Assembly (NCBI GenBank): GCA_002238645.1 | Contig: MPMT01000002.1 | Coordinates: 46,672-110,671 of the forward strand | Origin: Alphaproteobacteria bacterium bin52 | GTDB taxonomy: Bacteria; Pseudomonadota; Alphaproteobacteria; Thalassobaculales; Thalassobaculaceae | Length of the DNA: 64,000 nucleotides | Direction of reading: 5' to 3' | Shown here: piece after piece, positions 52,843 through 62,984 of the stretch | How the letters are laid out: every line of letters starts with the position of its first letter | Position numbering within the stretch: the first letter of the stretch is position 1 | Program-made: the position numbers and the translations under genes | Notes under the pieces: generated by a model | Databases searched by the model: none | The model's input: only the letters and a program-made list of their open reading frames with translations | What the model was told of the DNA's origin: nothing

Positions 52843-54020
52843 CCGGGGGTTTCCCGGTCCGTGCGACCCGGGCCACCGGCGGTTGCGACCCCGGTGGCCC
52901 GTTCGTACCAGGCACCCGCCTTCAGTCCTCCTCCCGTGAGCAGGACCACCACCGTTTCCCCGTCGCGGATCTCGCCTGCCGCCCGAAGCTGCGCCAGTCC
53001 GCCGGCCGCCATCGCCGCGGTCGGTTCGGCATACAGGCCCATGCGCGCGAGCTCTCCCGCCGCACGTGCGATGTCGTCCTCGGCGACGGCCACGGTTCCG
53101 CCCTGTGAACGGCGCAGCGCGGCCAGGAGCCGGGGCATGCGGACCGGGCGGCTGATCGCGGTCCCTTCCGCGATCGTGGCCGAGACCTCGCAGGGAACAT
53201 GATCTCCGGCGCCTGAGCGAAACGCGGCGTCGACGGGCGCGCAGTTCGCGGGCTGGACCGCGTACAGCCGAGGCCGGCGGGGGATGTGGCCCGCCCGCCG
53301 CAGTTCCCCGAACCCCGCATCGCAGCCGAGCACGTTGCTGCCGGCCCCGGTCGGGATCACCACCGCGTCAGGTGCGCTCCACCCGAGATCCTCCCACAGT
53401 TCGTAGGCAAGCAGCTTGGTGCCCTGGATGAAGAACGGGTGCCAGTTGTGACTGGCGTAGAAAACGGTTCGCGCGCACTCGTGCGCTGCCTCCTCCGAGG
53501 CAGACCGCGGTCCCGGCACCAGGCGCAGCCGCGCGCCGCTGGCCGCAATCTGCGCCAGCTTGGCGGGCTGGGTGGATGCGGGCGCGATGATGTGAACCGT
53601 CATGCCTGCGGCCGCGCCGTAGGCCGCGATGGCGGCACCGCCGTTGCCGGAACTGTCCTCGACGATCTCGCTCACCCCCTGCTGGCGCAGGACTGAGATC
53701 ATGACCGAGGCGCCTCGGTCCTTGAAGGATCCGGTCGGCATCATCCACTCGAGCTTGAACAGTGCGCGGAACCCGTGGAAATCGGCCCCGACGAGCGGTG
53801 TCAGTCCCTCGCCGAGCGAGACCGGCCGATCGATCGCGAGCGGGAGCGCGCCGCGGTAGCGCCAGATCGAGCGGTCGGACGCAACGATGTCGGACCGCGC
53901 CAGGCCGAGGTTGTCGTGGACCTCGAGCGGCGCGCCGTCGTCGGATCGCCACCTGGGTTCCCCGATCGGATATCTCCGCCCGCTCGCGTCATCCGCCAGC
54001 CATGGTGCCTGCCGCGTCAT
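52830..54020 (-). CDS. Threonine synthase-like PLP enzyme
   Basis: Fold-type II PLP enzyme of the threonine synthase group, 396 residues. Motifs are [39 protein letters not shown] with the PLP lysine, [20 protein letters not shown], and the phosphate-binding [20 protein letters not shown]. Near the end is [13 protein letters not shown]. It fits the short class of threonine synthases that act without a zinc-ribbon N-terminus, but other activities (serine/threonine deaminase-like) are possible. ATG at 54020 has GAGGGA upstream. It converges on glnA with a 13-base overlap and is divergent from parE. Confidence 0.85.
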   Translation of the reverse strand: MTRQAPWLADDASGRRYPIGEPRWRSDDGAPLEVHDNLGLARSDIVASDRSIWRYRGALPLAIDRPVSLGEGLTPLVGADFHGFRALFKLEWMMPTGSFKDRGASVMISVLRQQGVSEIVEDSSGNGGAAIAAYGAAAGMTVHIIAPASTQPAKLAQIAASGARLRLVPGPRSASEEAAHECARTVFYASHNWHPFFIQGTKLLAYELWEDLGWSAPDAVVIPTGAGSNVLGCDAGFGELRRAGHIPRRPRLYAVQPANCAPVDAAFRSGAGDHVPCEVSATIAEGTAISRPVRMPRLLAALRRSQGGTVAVAEDDIARAAGELARMGLYAEPTAAMAAGGLAQLRAAGEIRDGETVVVLLTGGGLKAGAWYERATGVATAGGPGRTDRETPGQDE

Positions 54021-54149
54021 CCCGTCGTCCCTCGCGATCCGGTTTCTGAGCGGCCGCACCCGGCCGGCCGCGTCGCATGCGTCCCGATTGGATCGGGGCC
54101 CCATGATGTAGTAGTGTACCGGCATCCGACCACAGCGTTTGATGGAGCC

Positions 54150-56144
54150 ATGGCCGACCTGTTCCAGGCCGCGTTGCGGCCGCCCGACGAATATACAGCA
54201 AAGGACATCGAGGTCCTGGAAGGGCTGGAACCGGTGCGGCGCCGGCCGGGCATGTACATCGGCGGGACCGACGAGACGGCGTTGCACCACCTCGCGACCG
54301 AAGCCCTCGACAACGCCATGGACGAGGCCGTGGCCGGCCACGCCACCCAGATCGACCTGGAACTGGACGCGGACATGACCGTCACGGTGCGCGACAACGG
54401 TCGCGGCATTCCGGTCGACCCGCATCCGAGGTTTCCCGACAAGTCGGCGCTCGAGGTGATCCTCACCACGCTGCACTCGGGCGGAAAATTCTCCGACACG
54501 GCGTACCGCACCTCCGGCGGATTGCACGGGGTCGGGATCTCCGTGGTCAACGCGCTCAGCGCCGTGCTCGAGGTCGAGGTCGCCCGCGACCGCACCCTGT
54601 ATACCCAGCGCTTCCACCAGGGCGTGCCCGAGGGCGGGCTTGCGGCCGCGGGCCGCGTCAACAACCGGCGCGGCACCGTGATCCGGTTCCGGCCCGACGA
54701 CACCATCTTCGATCAGGGTGCGCGGTTCAGCCCGGCCCGGCTCTACCGGATGGCCCGGTCCAAGGCCTACCTGTTCCGCGGCGTGCGGATTCGCTGGTCG
54801 TGTGCGGCCGAACTGCTGTCGGGAAGCCCGGAGATTCCCGAGACCGACACGCTGCAGTACCCCGGCGGCCTGTCCGACTTCCTGGACGTCACGCTGGGGG
54901 ATCGCCCGCGCATCGGCGCCGACCTGTTCTCGGGCGAGATCGCCTCGGCCGGGGGCGAGAGGGTCGAATGGGCCGTGACCTGGCTCGACGGCCCGGACGA
55001 CGGATTCGTACGCAGCTACTGCAACACGATTCCCACTCCGAATGGCGGCACCCACGAACTCGGGCTGCGCCAGGCGCTGACCCGCAGCGTGCGCGCCTAC
55101 GCGGAGCTGACGGGAAGCGGGAAGAAACTTGCCGCCCTGACCGCCGACGACGTGCTCGGAGGGGCCTGCGCCATGCTGTCGGTCTTCATGCGCGACCCGC
55201 AGTTCCAGGGCCAGATCAAGGACCGGCTGACCAGCAGGGAGGCAACCCGGCAGGTCGAACAGGCTGTTCGGGACAACCTGGACCACTGGCTGTCGGCCAA
55301 GCCCGCAGTCGCCGGGATGCTCATTGATTCAATCGCCGAACGCATGGAGGAGCGGCTGCGACGGCGCCGGCAGAAGGAGGTCAGCCGCAAGTCCGCCACC
55401 CGCAGGGTGCGGTTGCCGGGCAAGCTGACCGACTGCACCCGCACCGAGGCCAAAGGCACCGAGATCTTCCTGGTCGAGGGTGATTCGGCGGGCGGATCGG
55501 CCAAGCAGGCGCGCGACCGCGCCACCCAGGCCATCCTCCCGTTGCGCGGCAAGATTCTCAACGTCGCCAGCGCCTCGTCGGACAAGCTGCGCGGAAACCA
55601 GGAGCTCAATGACCTCGTCCAGGCCCTTGGCTGCGGCCGCGGCGGCCAGTACAGCGAACCGGAACTGCGCTACGAACGGGTCATCATCATGACCGACGCC
55701 GATGTCGACGGCGCCCACATCGCGTCACTGCTGATGACGTTCTTCTTTCGCGAAATCCCCCAGCTGGTCGAGAACGGACACCTCTACCTTGCCCTGCCGC
55801 CACTCTACCGGCTGAGCCAGGGCGGTCTCACGCTCTATGCCCGCGATGACGCGCACCGCGAGGAACTGCTGACCGAGCGGTTCAGCGGACGCGGCAAGGT
55901 CGAGACCAGCCGGTTCAAGGGGCTGGGCGAGATGCCGTCTGCCCAGCTCAGGGAAACCACCATGGACCCGGAACGACGCACCCTGCTCCGGATCGAGGTC
56001 CCGCCGCGCGTCAACGAAGCCGGCTGTTCCATGGAACGCCAGGCGCTCGAGACCACGGTCGAGACCCTGATGGGACGCAAGGCGGACAGCCGGTTCGCCT
56101 TCATCCAGGAGAAGGCCCGGTTCGTCGAGACGCTGGACATCTGA
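54150..56144 (+). CDS. parE: DNA topoisomerase IV subunit B
   Basis: ATPase subunit that, with ParC, unlinks daughter chromosomes. The 664-residue protein has the GHKL ATPase domain (EALDNAMDEAVAGHA, VRDNGRGIPV, GGLHGVGISVVNALS), the transducer with QTK-like region, and the TOPRIM domain with EIFLVEGDSAGGSAKQARDR and IIMTDADVDGAHIASLL. The shorter length and lack of the GyrB-specific insert favour ParE over GyrB. ATG at 54150 has only a weak GGAG just upstream. The frame continues open upstream but is not coding. Confidence 0.93.
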   Translation: MADLFQAALRPPDEYTAKDIEVLEGLEPVRRRPGMYIGGTDETALHHLATEALDNAMDEAVAGHATQIDLELDADMTVTVRDNGRGIPVDPHPRFPDKSALEVILTTLHSGGKFSDTAYRTSGGLHGVGISVVNALSAVLEVEVARDRTLYTQRFHQGVPEGGLAAAGRVNNRRGTVIRFRPDDTIFDQGARFSPARLYRMARSKAYLFRGVRIRWSCAAELLSGSPEIPETDTLQYPGGLSDFLDVTLGDRPRIGADLFSGEIASAGGERVEWAVTWLDGPDDGFVRSYCNTIPTPNGGTHELGLRQALTRSVRAYAELTGSGKKLAALTADDVLGGACAMLSVFMRDPQFQGQIKDRLTSREATRQVEQAVRDNLDHWLSAKPAVAGMLIDSIAERMEERLRRRRQKEVSRKSATRRVRLPGKLTDCTRTEAKGTEIFLVEGDSAGGSAKQARDRATQAILPLRGKILNVASASSDKLRGNQELNDLVQALGCGRGGQYSEPELRYERVIIMTDADVDGAHIASLLMTFFFREIPQLVENGHLYLALPPLYRLSQGGLTLYARDDAHREELLTERFSGRGKVETSRFKGLGEMPSAQLRETTMDPERRTLLRIEVPPRVNEAGCSMERQALETTVETLMGRKADSRFAFIQEKARFVETLDI

Positions 56145-56248
56145 CCCGCCGTCCCTGCCATCACTCCATGCCCGGCCGACCCGTCGCTTGCGCCGCGTCG
56201 GTTTTGGCCTGATCCTGTCGCCGGACACCATCTGGGGAGAAAGACGAC

Positions 56249-57040
<792 letters not shown>

Positions 57041-57055
57041 CCGGCCCCCGTACCG

Positions 57056-58264
57056 GTGAGCGCCGCGTCGGTTCGCGCACACCCGTTTACCGTCCTCGCG
57101 GCCATGGTGCTCGCCCAGGTGGCAGTGGCCATGGCCGTCATGACGGTGCCGGTGCTCGCGCCGCAGATTGCCGTTCATCTCGATGTCGAGACAAGCCGCA
57201 TCGGACTGTATTCCGCCATCGTGTTCGCCGGCGCCATTGCACTCACCTCCATCGCGGGACCGGTGGTCGCGCGATACGGCTCTGTCCGGACCACCCAGAT
57301 CGCCCTGCTGCTGTGCGGCGGCGGAATGGCGCTGACCGTCACCGGGTGGCTGCCCGCGGTCGTCATCGGTGGTTTCGCGGCCGGGATGGGCTACGGGGTC
57401 GCGACACCGGCGGCAAGCCACTTGCTCGCACGCCGGACACCTGCGCGGCACCGGGGGCTGGCGTTTTCGGTCAAGCAGACCGGTGTGCCGGCCGGCGGGC
57501 TGCTTCTCGGGCTCACGATCCCGGTGATCGCTGCCCGGTTCGACTGGGACTGGGCGGTCGCATCGCTCATCGTCGTCTTCGTCCTTGCCATCATCGTGAT
57601 CCAGCCGCTCCGGGTAGTCCACGACACCGACCGGCGGTCCGGACACAGGATCGGAGCCGGCGAGACTGCCATCGCCATCCGCCTGGTGCTGTCCGATCCC
57701 GGTCTGAGGCCGCTTGCGTTCGCCTCTTTTGTCTACGCCTGGATGCAGCTGTCACTGTTCTCGTTCTACGTCGTGGTGCTCGTGGAACGGGCCGGGCTCG
57801 ACCCGGTCACGGCAGGGGCCACGTTTTCGGTCATGCACGCAGGCGGGATGTTCGGCCGCCCGGTACTCGGCTGGGTGAGTGATCGCATCCTGCCGGCACG
57901 CCCGTTGCTGGCGTTTACCGGTTTCGGCATCTTCGCGCTCTCGATCGCGCTCGTGGCGCTGGACGCCAGCTGGCCGCAGTCACTGGTCTGGCTGCTGTCG
58001 CTGCTTGCGGGACTGGTTGCTGCCGGGTGGAACGGGGTCTATATCAGTGAAATCGCCCGAATCATGCCGGCCGAACTGGTCGGTCGCGCCACCGGCGGGG
58101 TGTCCGCCTTTACCTTTCTCGGCGTGGCGACCGGTCCAATGGTGTTTTCGGCGATCATCGCGGCATCCGGCAGCTACAGCGCCGCCTTCCTGGTCATGGG
58201 CGGGGTCGCACTCGTACCGGCGATACTGCTGCTGCGCGTGCCGGACAGAAAGGACGTGACATGA
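57056..58264 (+). CDS. MFS transporter
   Basis: Inner-membrane major facilitator with 12 predicted helices in 402 residues. The loop between helices 2 and 3 has a version of the family motif (GPVVARYGSVRTTQIALLL). The N- and C-halves are separated by a charged loop at about 190-210. It resembles the CynX/NIMT-type branch of small organic anion transporters, but the substrate is unknown. The start is GTG at 57056. Its TGA overlaps the panE ATG (ATGA), so the two are coupled. Confidence 0.85.
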   Translation: MSAASVRAHPFTVLAAMVLAQVAVAMAVMTVPVLAPQIAVHLDVETSRIGLYSAIVFAGAIALTSIAGPVVARYGSVRTTQIALLLCGGGMALTVTGWLPAVVIGGFAAGMGYGVATPAASHLLARRTPARHRGLAFSVKQTGVPAGGLLLGLTIPVIAARFDWDWAVASLIVVFVLAIIVIQPLRVVHDTDRRSGHRIGAGETAIAIRLVLSDPGLRPLAFASFVYAWMQLSLFSFYVVVLVERAGLDPVTAGATFSVMHAGGMFGRPVLGWVSDRILPARPLLAFTGFGIFALSIALVALDASWPQSLVWLLSLLAGLVAAGWNGVYISEIARIMPAELVGRATGGVSAFTFLGVATGPMVFSAIIAASGSYSAAFLVMGGVALVPAILLLRVPDRKDVT

Positions 58265-59187
58265 AGATCGTGGTCATGGGTGCGGGCGGTGTCGGAGGCT
58301 ACTTCGGTGCCCGGCTTGCTGCCGCCGGGCACGAGGTCGGGTTTGTCGCGCGCGGTCGGCATCTCGACGCAATCCGGCGCTCCGGGCTCCGGGTGCTGAG
58401 CCAGCATGGCGACATTCACCTTGATGCCGCGGAGGCAAGCGACCAGCCGGGAGCCTTCGGGGTTGCGGACTTCGTGCTGTTTACCGTGAAGGCCCACGAC
58501 TGTGCGCAGGCCGCGGATGCCATCGCCCCGGTGCTCGGCCCCGACACCGGGGTCGTTCCGCTGCTGAACGGCATCGAGCACATCACCCTGCTGCAGCAAC
58601 AACTGGGGGCCGGACACGTCCTGGGCGGTGTCGCCAACATCAGCGCATTGATCGAACGGCCCGGCGTGATCCGCCATTTCGACCGGCTGCACATCCTGCG
58701 TGTCGGCGAAATGGATGACCGACAGAGCGAGCGGGTTGCCACGTTCCGGGCCGCATGCACCGACGCCGGTTTCGACAGCCCGGTTCCGGGCAGCATCGAA
58801 CGCGAGCTGTGGCAGAAGATGGTGATGATCTGCACCCTTGCCGGGGCGAACTGTCTCACCCGGCTGGCGCTCGGGCCGTGTCGGAGTACGCCCGCCACCC
58901 GGGCGCTGATGGAGGATCTCGTCACCGAGACCATCGCGGTCGCCCGCGGCCACGGAGTCGACCTGCCTCAGGACCAGGCGGAACGTTCGCTCGCCCTGCT
59001 CGACACCCTGCCGGCGGAGATGAAGGCGTCAATGCTCGCCGCGCTCGAGCGTGGCGAGCGCCTGGAAGTCTCCGCGCTCAACGGTGCGGTGGTACGGCTG
59101 GGACAGGCCTGCGGCATGCCGGCGCCCACTCACCGGGTGGTACAGGCTGCCATGGCGCCGCACGAGAGTGGCACGCCCCGGGAGTGA
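58261..59187 (+). CDS. panE: 2-Dehydropantoate 2-reductase
   Basis: NADPH-dependent reductase of the ketopantoate reductase family, 308 residues. It has the start KIVVMGAGGVGGYFGARLAA, the VKAHD segment carrying the conserved lysine, LNGIEH, GGVANISA, and the catalytic-domain stretch ELWQKMVMICTLAGANCLTR with a second lysine. It could supply pantoate for CoA synthesis with coaX, or reduce another 2-keto acid, since members of this family vary and it sits in an SDR-MFS-PanE group. It is the last recognisable core gene before the degraded region. Confidence 0.85.
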   Translation: MKIVVMGAGGVGGYFGARLAAAGHEVGFVARGRHLDAIRRSGLRVLSQHGDIHLDAAEASDQPGAFGVADFVLFTVKAHDCAQAADAIAPVLGPDTGVVPLLNGIEHITLLQQQLGAGHVLGGVANISALIERPGVIRHFDRLHILRVGEMDDRQSERVATFRAACTDAGFDSPVPGSIERELWQKMVMICTLAGANCLTRLALGPCRSTPATRALMEDLVTETIAVARGHGVDLPQDQAERSLALLDTLPAEMKASMLAALERGERLEVSALNGAVVRLGQACGMPAPTHRVVQAAMAPHESGTPRE

Positions 59188-60482
59188 CGCAAGCGGATCC
59201 TGTCGCGTCCCTGCCCACCGGTTCATCAGGTGCGCTGGCTGAGGCAATCGGCATCGGAGCGCGCGCTCCGGCGCCGACTGGCGCCCGCGGAGGCGTCGGA
59301 ACAACGGCCCGGGAGCAGGCTGCGGCAAGGCGCGGTCCCCCGGATCCCGGCAGGACGGGCGGAGGAACGCCATGGTGCGCACCCGGGCGCGTGTCCGCCG
59401 CACAACGCCGCGCCCGCAGGAGCGCCGCATGCCTGCCGGAACCCGTCCTGGTGGTTCCCGGATGTGAAGGCTATGCGCCCGGTTCGTGGACAGCTGCCCC
59501 GCCGGGGTTGGCCGCCGCTTCCCGTGTGACAACCAGACGCGACCGGCGTCCTGATCCCGCTTCCTGACCGCTCAAGCTGTCGGGTGATGAAAGCCGTTTT
59601 GCAACCGGCATATGGCCCGAGCGGCGCTTGAGCGGCAGCGCCCGCCGCGCACTTGCGGAGACAATCCCCGAACCGCCGCGCGGCTTCCGGGCGGCACTAC
59701 AGGAAGCACGAGGTAACGGATCAATGCATGCGGGCGCGCGCACCGACAGCATCACTTGCCCGGCCCGCACTGTCGGCGGCAGTGGGGGCTCGCGGGTTTC
59801 CGCCGCGCCGCAGCGGCCGCCGCACATGTTCCCGCAGCGCAGCGTCGGGCCGTGCACACGTTACCGTTCAGCATCGGCGCCGTCAGCATCGCCGGCGGCG
59901 GCAAGAACCGTCACTGGCGTCGTCACGGCATCCCCGGCAAGTGCGCGGACCGGTGCGCGGCAAAGCCAGCAACGGCAACGCGCGCGGCGAGCATCGTCAC
60001 GGTCGTGCAACCGGCACGAACGGCGCGGACGAACGTCAGCGGCGAAACCACCATGCGGCGCGTATCGCTGTGACGAGGAACGGCGGCGGTGAGCGCAGCG
60101 GAGAGCCCGGTCGCGAATCGACGCGCCCGAGCTTCCTGCACCGGGGTCGTCCCGACCGTCGAGGACCTGCACCGTCGCCGCCGCAAATGGTGTCTCCATC
60201 CCGATCGCCGTCGCCGACAGCGCGTTCATCATCGCCACCGTCGCAAAGTCCGTCACCATGGTCGTTGCAATCAGCACGGTCGACGTTGTCGTCATCATCG
60301 GTGCGAACGGCGAGCATCGGCGCTAGGACTTCGGTTGCTGCATTCGATGGTGCAGGGCAAGAGCGGCAAAGTCGCCGCGGAGCGCGGCGCCGCAGGCGCC
60401 CGCGCGACGCGAAGGCGGACGCCGGTGTTGGTGCCGTCGTCAGGGTCCGAGCAAAATGAGAGAGGCCGCGCCAGATGAACGA
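59188..60482. other. GC-rich stretch without a supported gene
   Basis: About 1.3 kb in which every open frame (largest 59653-60459 plus, 268 codons) translates to Arg/Ser/Pro-rich, low-information sequence with no known motif. One short patch, 60180-60300, gives hydrophobic peptides on both strands, which is an oddity of a GTC/ATC-rich tract rather than evidence of a gene. The stretch may be eroded mobile DNA, because frame-broken remnants start right after it. Confidence 0.5.
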
Positions 60483-60845
60483 CGCGGCCGCCGGGGAAGG
60501 CGATGACGCCCTTCGGCAGCAGGTCGAGCAGGTCGTCGTTGCGCCGGAACGGGGCGGCGCGGTCGTGGCGCTACCAGTCGGCTTGCATACCACCTGGTGG
60601 ACGCCGTTGCGCTCGGTCCACTGCGCGGCGATCTTCTCGATGCCGGGGCCGGCACCGTGCACAAGCACGAGGTCGGCATACTTGGCGCGGGCCCTGTCGA
60701 GGCTGCGGATGACGGCGCCCGCGTCGGCGACAGTCTTGCCGCCGGCGATGGCGACCAGGGTGCCGTTCGGCAGCTGCGCTTGGGTCTCGTGGTCCTTCCG
60801 CGCCCGGACGAAGTCGCGGGCGTCGATGGCGGCGGAGGTCAGCGC
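60483..60845 (-). pseudogene. DUF2493/SLOG-domain protein remnant
   Basis: The frame reads ALTSAAIDARDFVRARK, then LVAIAGGKTVADAGAVIRSL, YADLVLVHGAGPGIEKIAAQ and VHQVVCKP. After the loss of one base near 60577 it continues in another frame as DW-stop-RHDRAAPFRRNDDLLDLL then PKGVIAFPGG. The intact family has VLVHGGAPKGAERIA...KPDW-RH-KAAPFKRNDQMLD...PVGV-VFPG, so this is the C-terminal half of a DUF2493 protein broken by a frameshift and an in-frame TAG. The family is frequent on alphaproteobacterial plasmids and islands. The usual N-terminal half is missing; instead it is joined directly to the restriction enzyme fragment. Confidence 0.65.
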
Positions 60846-61186
60846 GCCGGTCCGGTTGAGATTGCGGCCGGTCTGGTCGTTTCGCTCAGTCGAAGCCGCG
60901 ATGTCTTCGAGCGTTTCATCGGGTTCTTGACCTCGCCGAACACGCCGGCGAACAGGCCGGAATCGGCGAGGATGAAGTCCGGGCGTTCTGTCCCGGCCTG
61001 CTTGGATTCCGACGTGCCGGTGCGGACCTCGAAGGGCAGGTTCTGTGCGCGCAGGATCGCGGCGATCAGGTCACGTATCGCCGGATAGAACGTTTTCTCG
61101 GTCGAGGAACCGATATCGCTCAGTTGCCGTGTCTCCACGACATAACGGGCGGCCTCGACGGTGAGATGGTCGGCCTGCCCGCTCAT
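60846..61186 (-). pseudogene. N-terminal fragment of a type IIG-like restriction-modification enzyme
   Basis: From the ATG at 61186 the frame reads MSGQADHLTVEAARYVVETR, STEKTFYPAIRDLIAAILRA, then GTERPDFILADSGLFAGVFG-EVK. The PDF...EVK spacing is a PD-(D/E)XK nuclease pattern, like the N-terminal nuclease of single-chain restriction-methylation enzymes. After KNP, a one-base loss near 60927 puts the expected continuation DETLEDIAASTERNDQ in another frame. The methylase domain is absent; the sequence passes straight into the DUF2493 remnant. The start overlaps the fic stop (ATGA), so the lost enzyme was coupled to fic. The type IIG assignment is inference. Confidence 0.55.
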
Positions 61187-62805
61187 CGATCTCCCCGATC
61201 CTGCCGGGCCGCGCCGCCAGATGCCGGAGCACTCTGCGCGCGGGCCTCATTCCCATTGGGCATTTTCGCAACCGGTTTGCCCTTGAGCCCGCCTTCGACA
61301 AGACCGGACAGAAAGTCCGCGAACACGGCGATATCCTGACCGGCGCTGGCCTGCTCAAGCGCGGCCATATACTCATCGCGTCTTTCGAGCGGGATTACGG
61401 TCCAGGGATAGCCGCCGGCGGCAAGCATGACATTCATGAGGAACCGACCGATGCGGCCGTTGCCGTCCATGTAGGGGTGAATGTAGACGAAGATGAATTG
61501 CGCGAGCACGACACGCACGGCGGGCTCGCGCTCTTCGCTCAGCAATTCGAAAAACGCGGGCATCAGCTCGCGCACCGCACTCCATTCGGGCGGCACATGC
61601 ATGGAGCGGCGAATATAGACCTGTCCGCTGCGGTAGCCGGCAAGCTCGGCGGGCCGCAACAGGCCGGCGGTTACGCTGGGTGCGAACATTTCCCGGTACC
61701 ATGTGCCGTGATCCTCGTCGGCGACCGTCCCGGGGTTCGTGTTCGCCAGCACCCTGCGTACGCTTTCCCAAACGGCCTGATAGGCCTGCCAGTAGCCTCT
61801 GGCGGCAAGCGCGTCCCGGTGTTCCCTGTCTTCGTCATTGCCGTCGGGACTCCAGTTGCCGCTGCGTACGCGTTCGATCAAGGCGGGACTAACGCGGTAA
61901 CCTTCGATCGAAAGGGAGTGATAGGCGTCGGTAACGCAAATGTCCTCGAGCTGCTTGAGATAGGCATCGATGTCATTCGGTCTGCCGGGCGCTTCGGGAA
62001 AGCGTGCGAGGATCGGCTCTCGCATGCTGTGCCAGAGAAGCCGGACGCGATTGACGTGCGGGGAAACACCGCGGGCGGGCAGCGCAAAGGCTGGTTTGGT
62101 TTTGAACGGATCGGTCTCCCGCACCGTGTAATCGGCGGCCCGCATCGTCTTGAGGATGTCATCGGCGATTCGCGTGCGGCCGATGTTGCGAAACGCCCCG
62201 GCGAGCCGGCCGGCTACGGTGCTGTGGCCGCCCTCCAGCAGCCGCGCCAGCACATCGGAAGCATCGCGTACTATCGATAGAGCGGCCCGCGCATCTGTGG
62301 GATTGCAGGCAAAGAAGCTGGCGAAACAGGCCACGAGCGCGGCCGGAAGTGGAAACAGCCGCAAGCCCTCCAGCACTACGATATTCTTCTTCTCAGGCAG
62401 GCTCGCCCGTACGTCGAGGATGGACGTGTTGTGCGGCAGGGAGATGGGCTTGTTGCCGCCTCTGGGGGTCCGAACGAGAAGCTGGGGCGGAACCGTCCGG
62501 TTGCCAACGTGGAGCAGCAGGGATTGTTCGGGAGACAGGCACCATGCTTCGTCGAACCGTTCCTGAAGATAGGCGGCGCAGAAATCCCAGAAAGAGGCGT
62601 ACCAGGCCGTGCTCTCGCCGGCGGCTTCGTCGGGGCGCGAAGGGATATACCAGCCCTTCATGACCTCCAGCAAAAGGCCGTTCTTGAGCAAGCGCTCGCG
62701 ATGGACACGGGTCAGATCGCCCGTCCGTATAGCGACGGCGCCCAGCTCCTGAAGGCGCTTCAGGACCTCAAGTGACTGGGCCAGCTTTTCAGAGGGGGTA
62801 GCCAT
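61183..62805 (-). CDS. Fic-family AMPylase with AbiEi-like N-terminal domain
   Basis: Intact 540-residue protein. The N-terminal ~200 residues look like an AbiEi/type IV antitoxin region: a winged-helix-like start (LKRLQELGAVAIRTGDLTRV, then LLKNGLLLEVMKGWYIPSRP) and LLLHVGNRTVPPQLLVRTP. The C-terminal half is a Fic domain with the catalytic HPYMDGNGRIGRFLMN (His443, Arg451). The inhibitory helix motif SLSIEG (Ser297, Glu301) lies before it, so this is a class II, self-inhibited Fic. It is likely to add AMP to a target protein when activated. The weak ribosome site and TTAGGTT repeats lie upstream. Its stop overlaps the start of the broken restriction enzyme gene. Confidence 0.9.
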   Translation of the reverse strand: MATPSEKLAQSLEVLKRLQELGAVAIRTGDLTRVHRERLLKNGLLLEVMKGWYIPSRPDEAAGESTAWYASFWDFCAAYLQERFDEAWCLSPEQSLLLHVGNRTVPPQLLVRTPRGGNKPISLPHNTSILDVRASLPEKKNIVVLEGLRLFPLPAALVACFASFFACNPTDARAALSIVRDASDVLARLLEGGHSTVAGRLAGAFRNIGRTRIADDILKTMRAADYTVRETDPFKTKPAFALPARGVSPHVNRVRLLWHSMREPILARFPEAPGRPNDIDAYLKQLEDICVTDAYHSLSIEGYRVSPALIERVRSGNWSPDGNDEDREHRDALAARGYWQAYQAVWESVRRVLANTNPGTVADEDHGTWYREMFAPSVTAGLLRPAELAGYRSGQVYIRRSMHVPPEWSAVRELMPAFFELLSEEREPAVRVVLAQFIFVYIHPYMDGNGRIGRFLMNVMLAAGGYPWTVIPLERRDEYMAALEQASAGQDIAVFADFLSGLVEGGLKGKPVAKMPNGNEARAQSAPASGGAARQDRGDR

Positions 62806-62827
62806 AGGTGCCGTGTTGCCTTTGGGT

Positions 62828-62900
62828 TTTGATGCTGCGTGGATTCTAGGCTTTGACGCTGCGCTCTGTTTAGGTTATTAGGTTGTATCAAAATTAGGTT
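62828..62900 (-). promoter_or_regulatory. Repeat-rich operator/promoter region of fic
   Basis: Upstream of the fic ATG the plus strand holds three exact copies of TTAGGTT (62870-62876, 62878-62884, 62894-62900) spaced by 8 and 16 bases, and two near-identical copies of TTTGAYGCTGCG (62828-62839 and 62852-62863) 24 bases apart. The regular spacing and the AT-rich setting suggest binding sites for an autoregulator, possibly the AbiEi-like domain of Fic itself. Clear -35/-10 boxes were not found. Confidence 0.5.
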
Positions 62901-62984
62901 TTCGTGTCGAGCAAGAATTGGGTTATGTAACGAGCACGACTCCCGCAGCGGGCAGCTCGTAAGGGAGCGCCTACGTATCGCATC

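Noticed and set aside
52830..55286. An 818-codon minus-strand open frame
   Set aside because: Only the part from 54020 downward is a PLP enzyme; the upstream part is antisense to parE and not protein-like.
59653..60459. A 268-codon plus-strand open frame
   Set aside because: The translation is Arg/Ser/Pro-rich with no family resemblance or ribosome site; long open frames arise by chance in GC-rich DNA.
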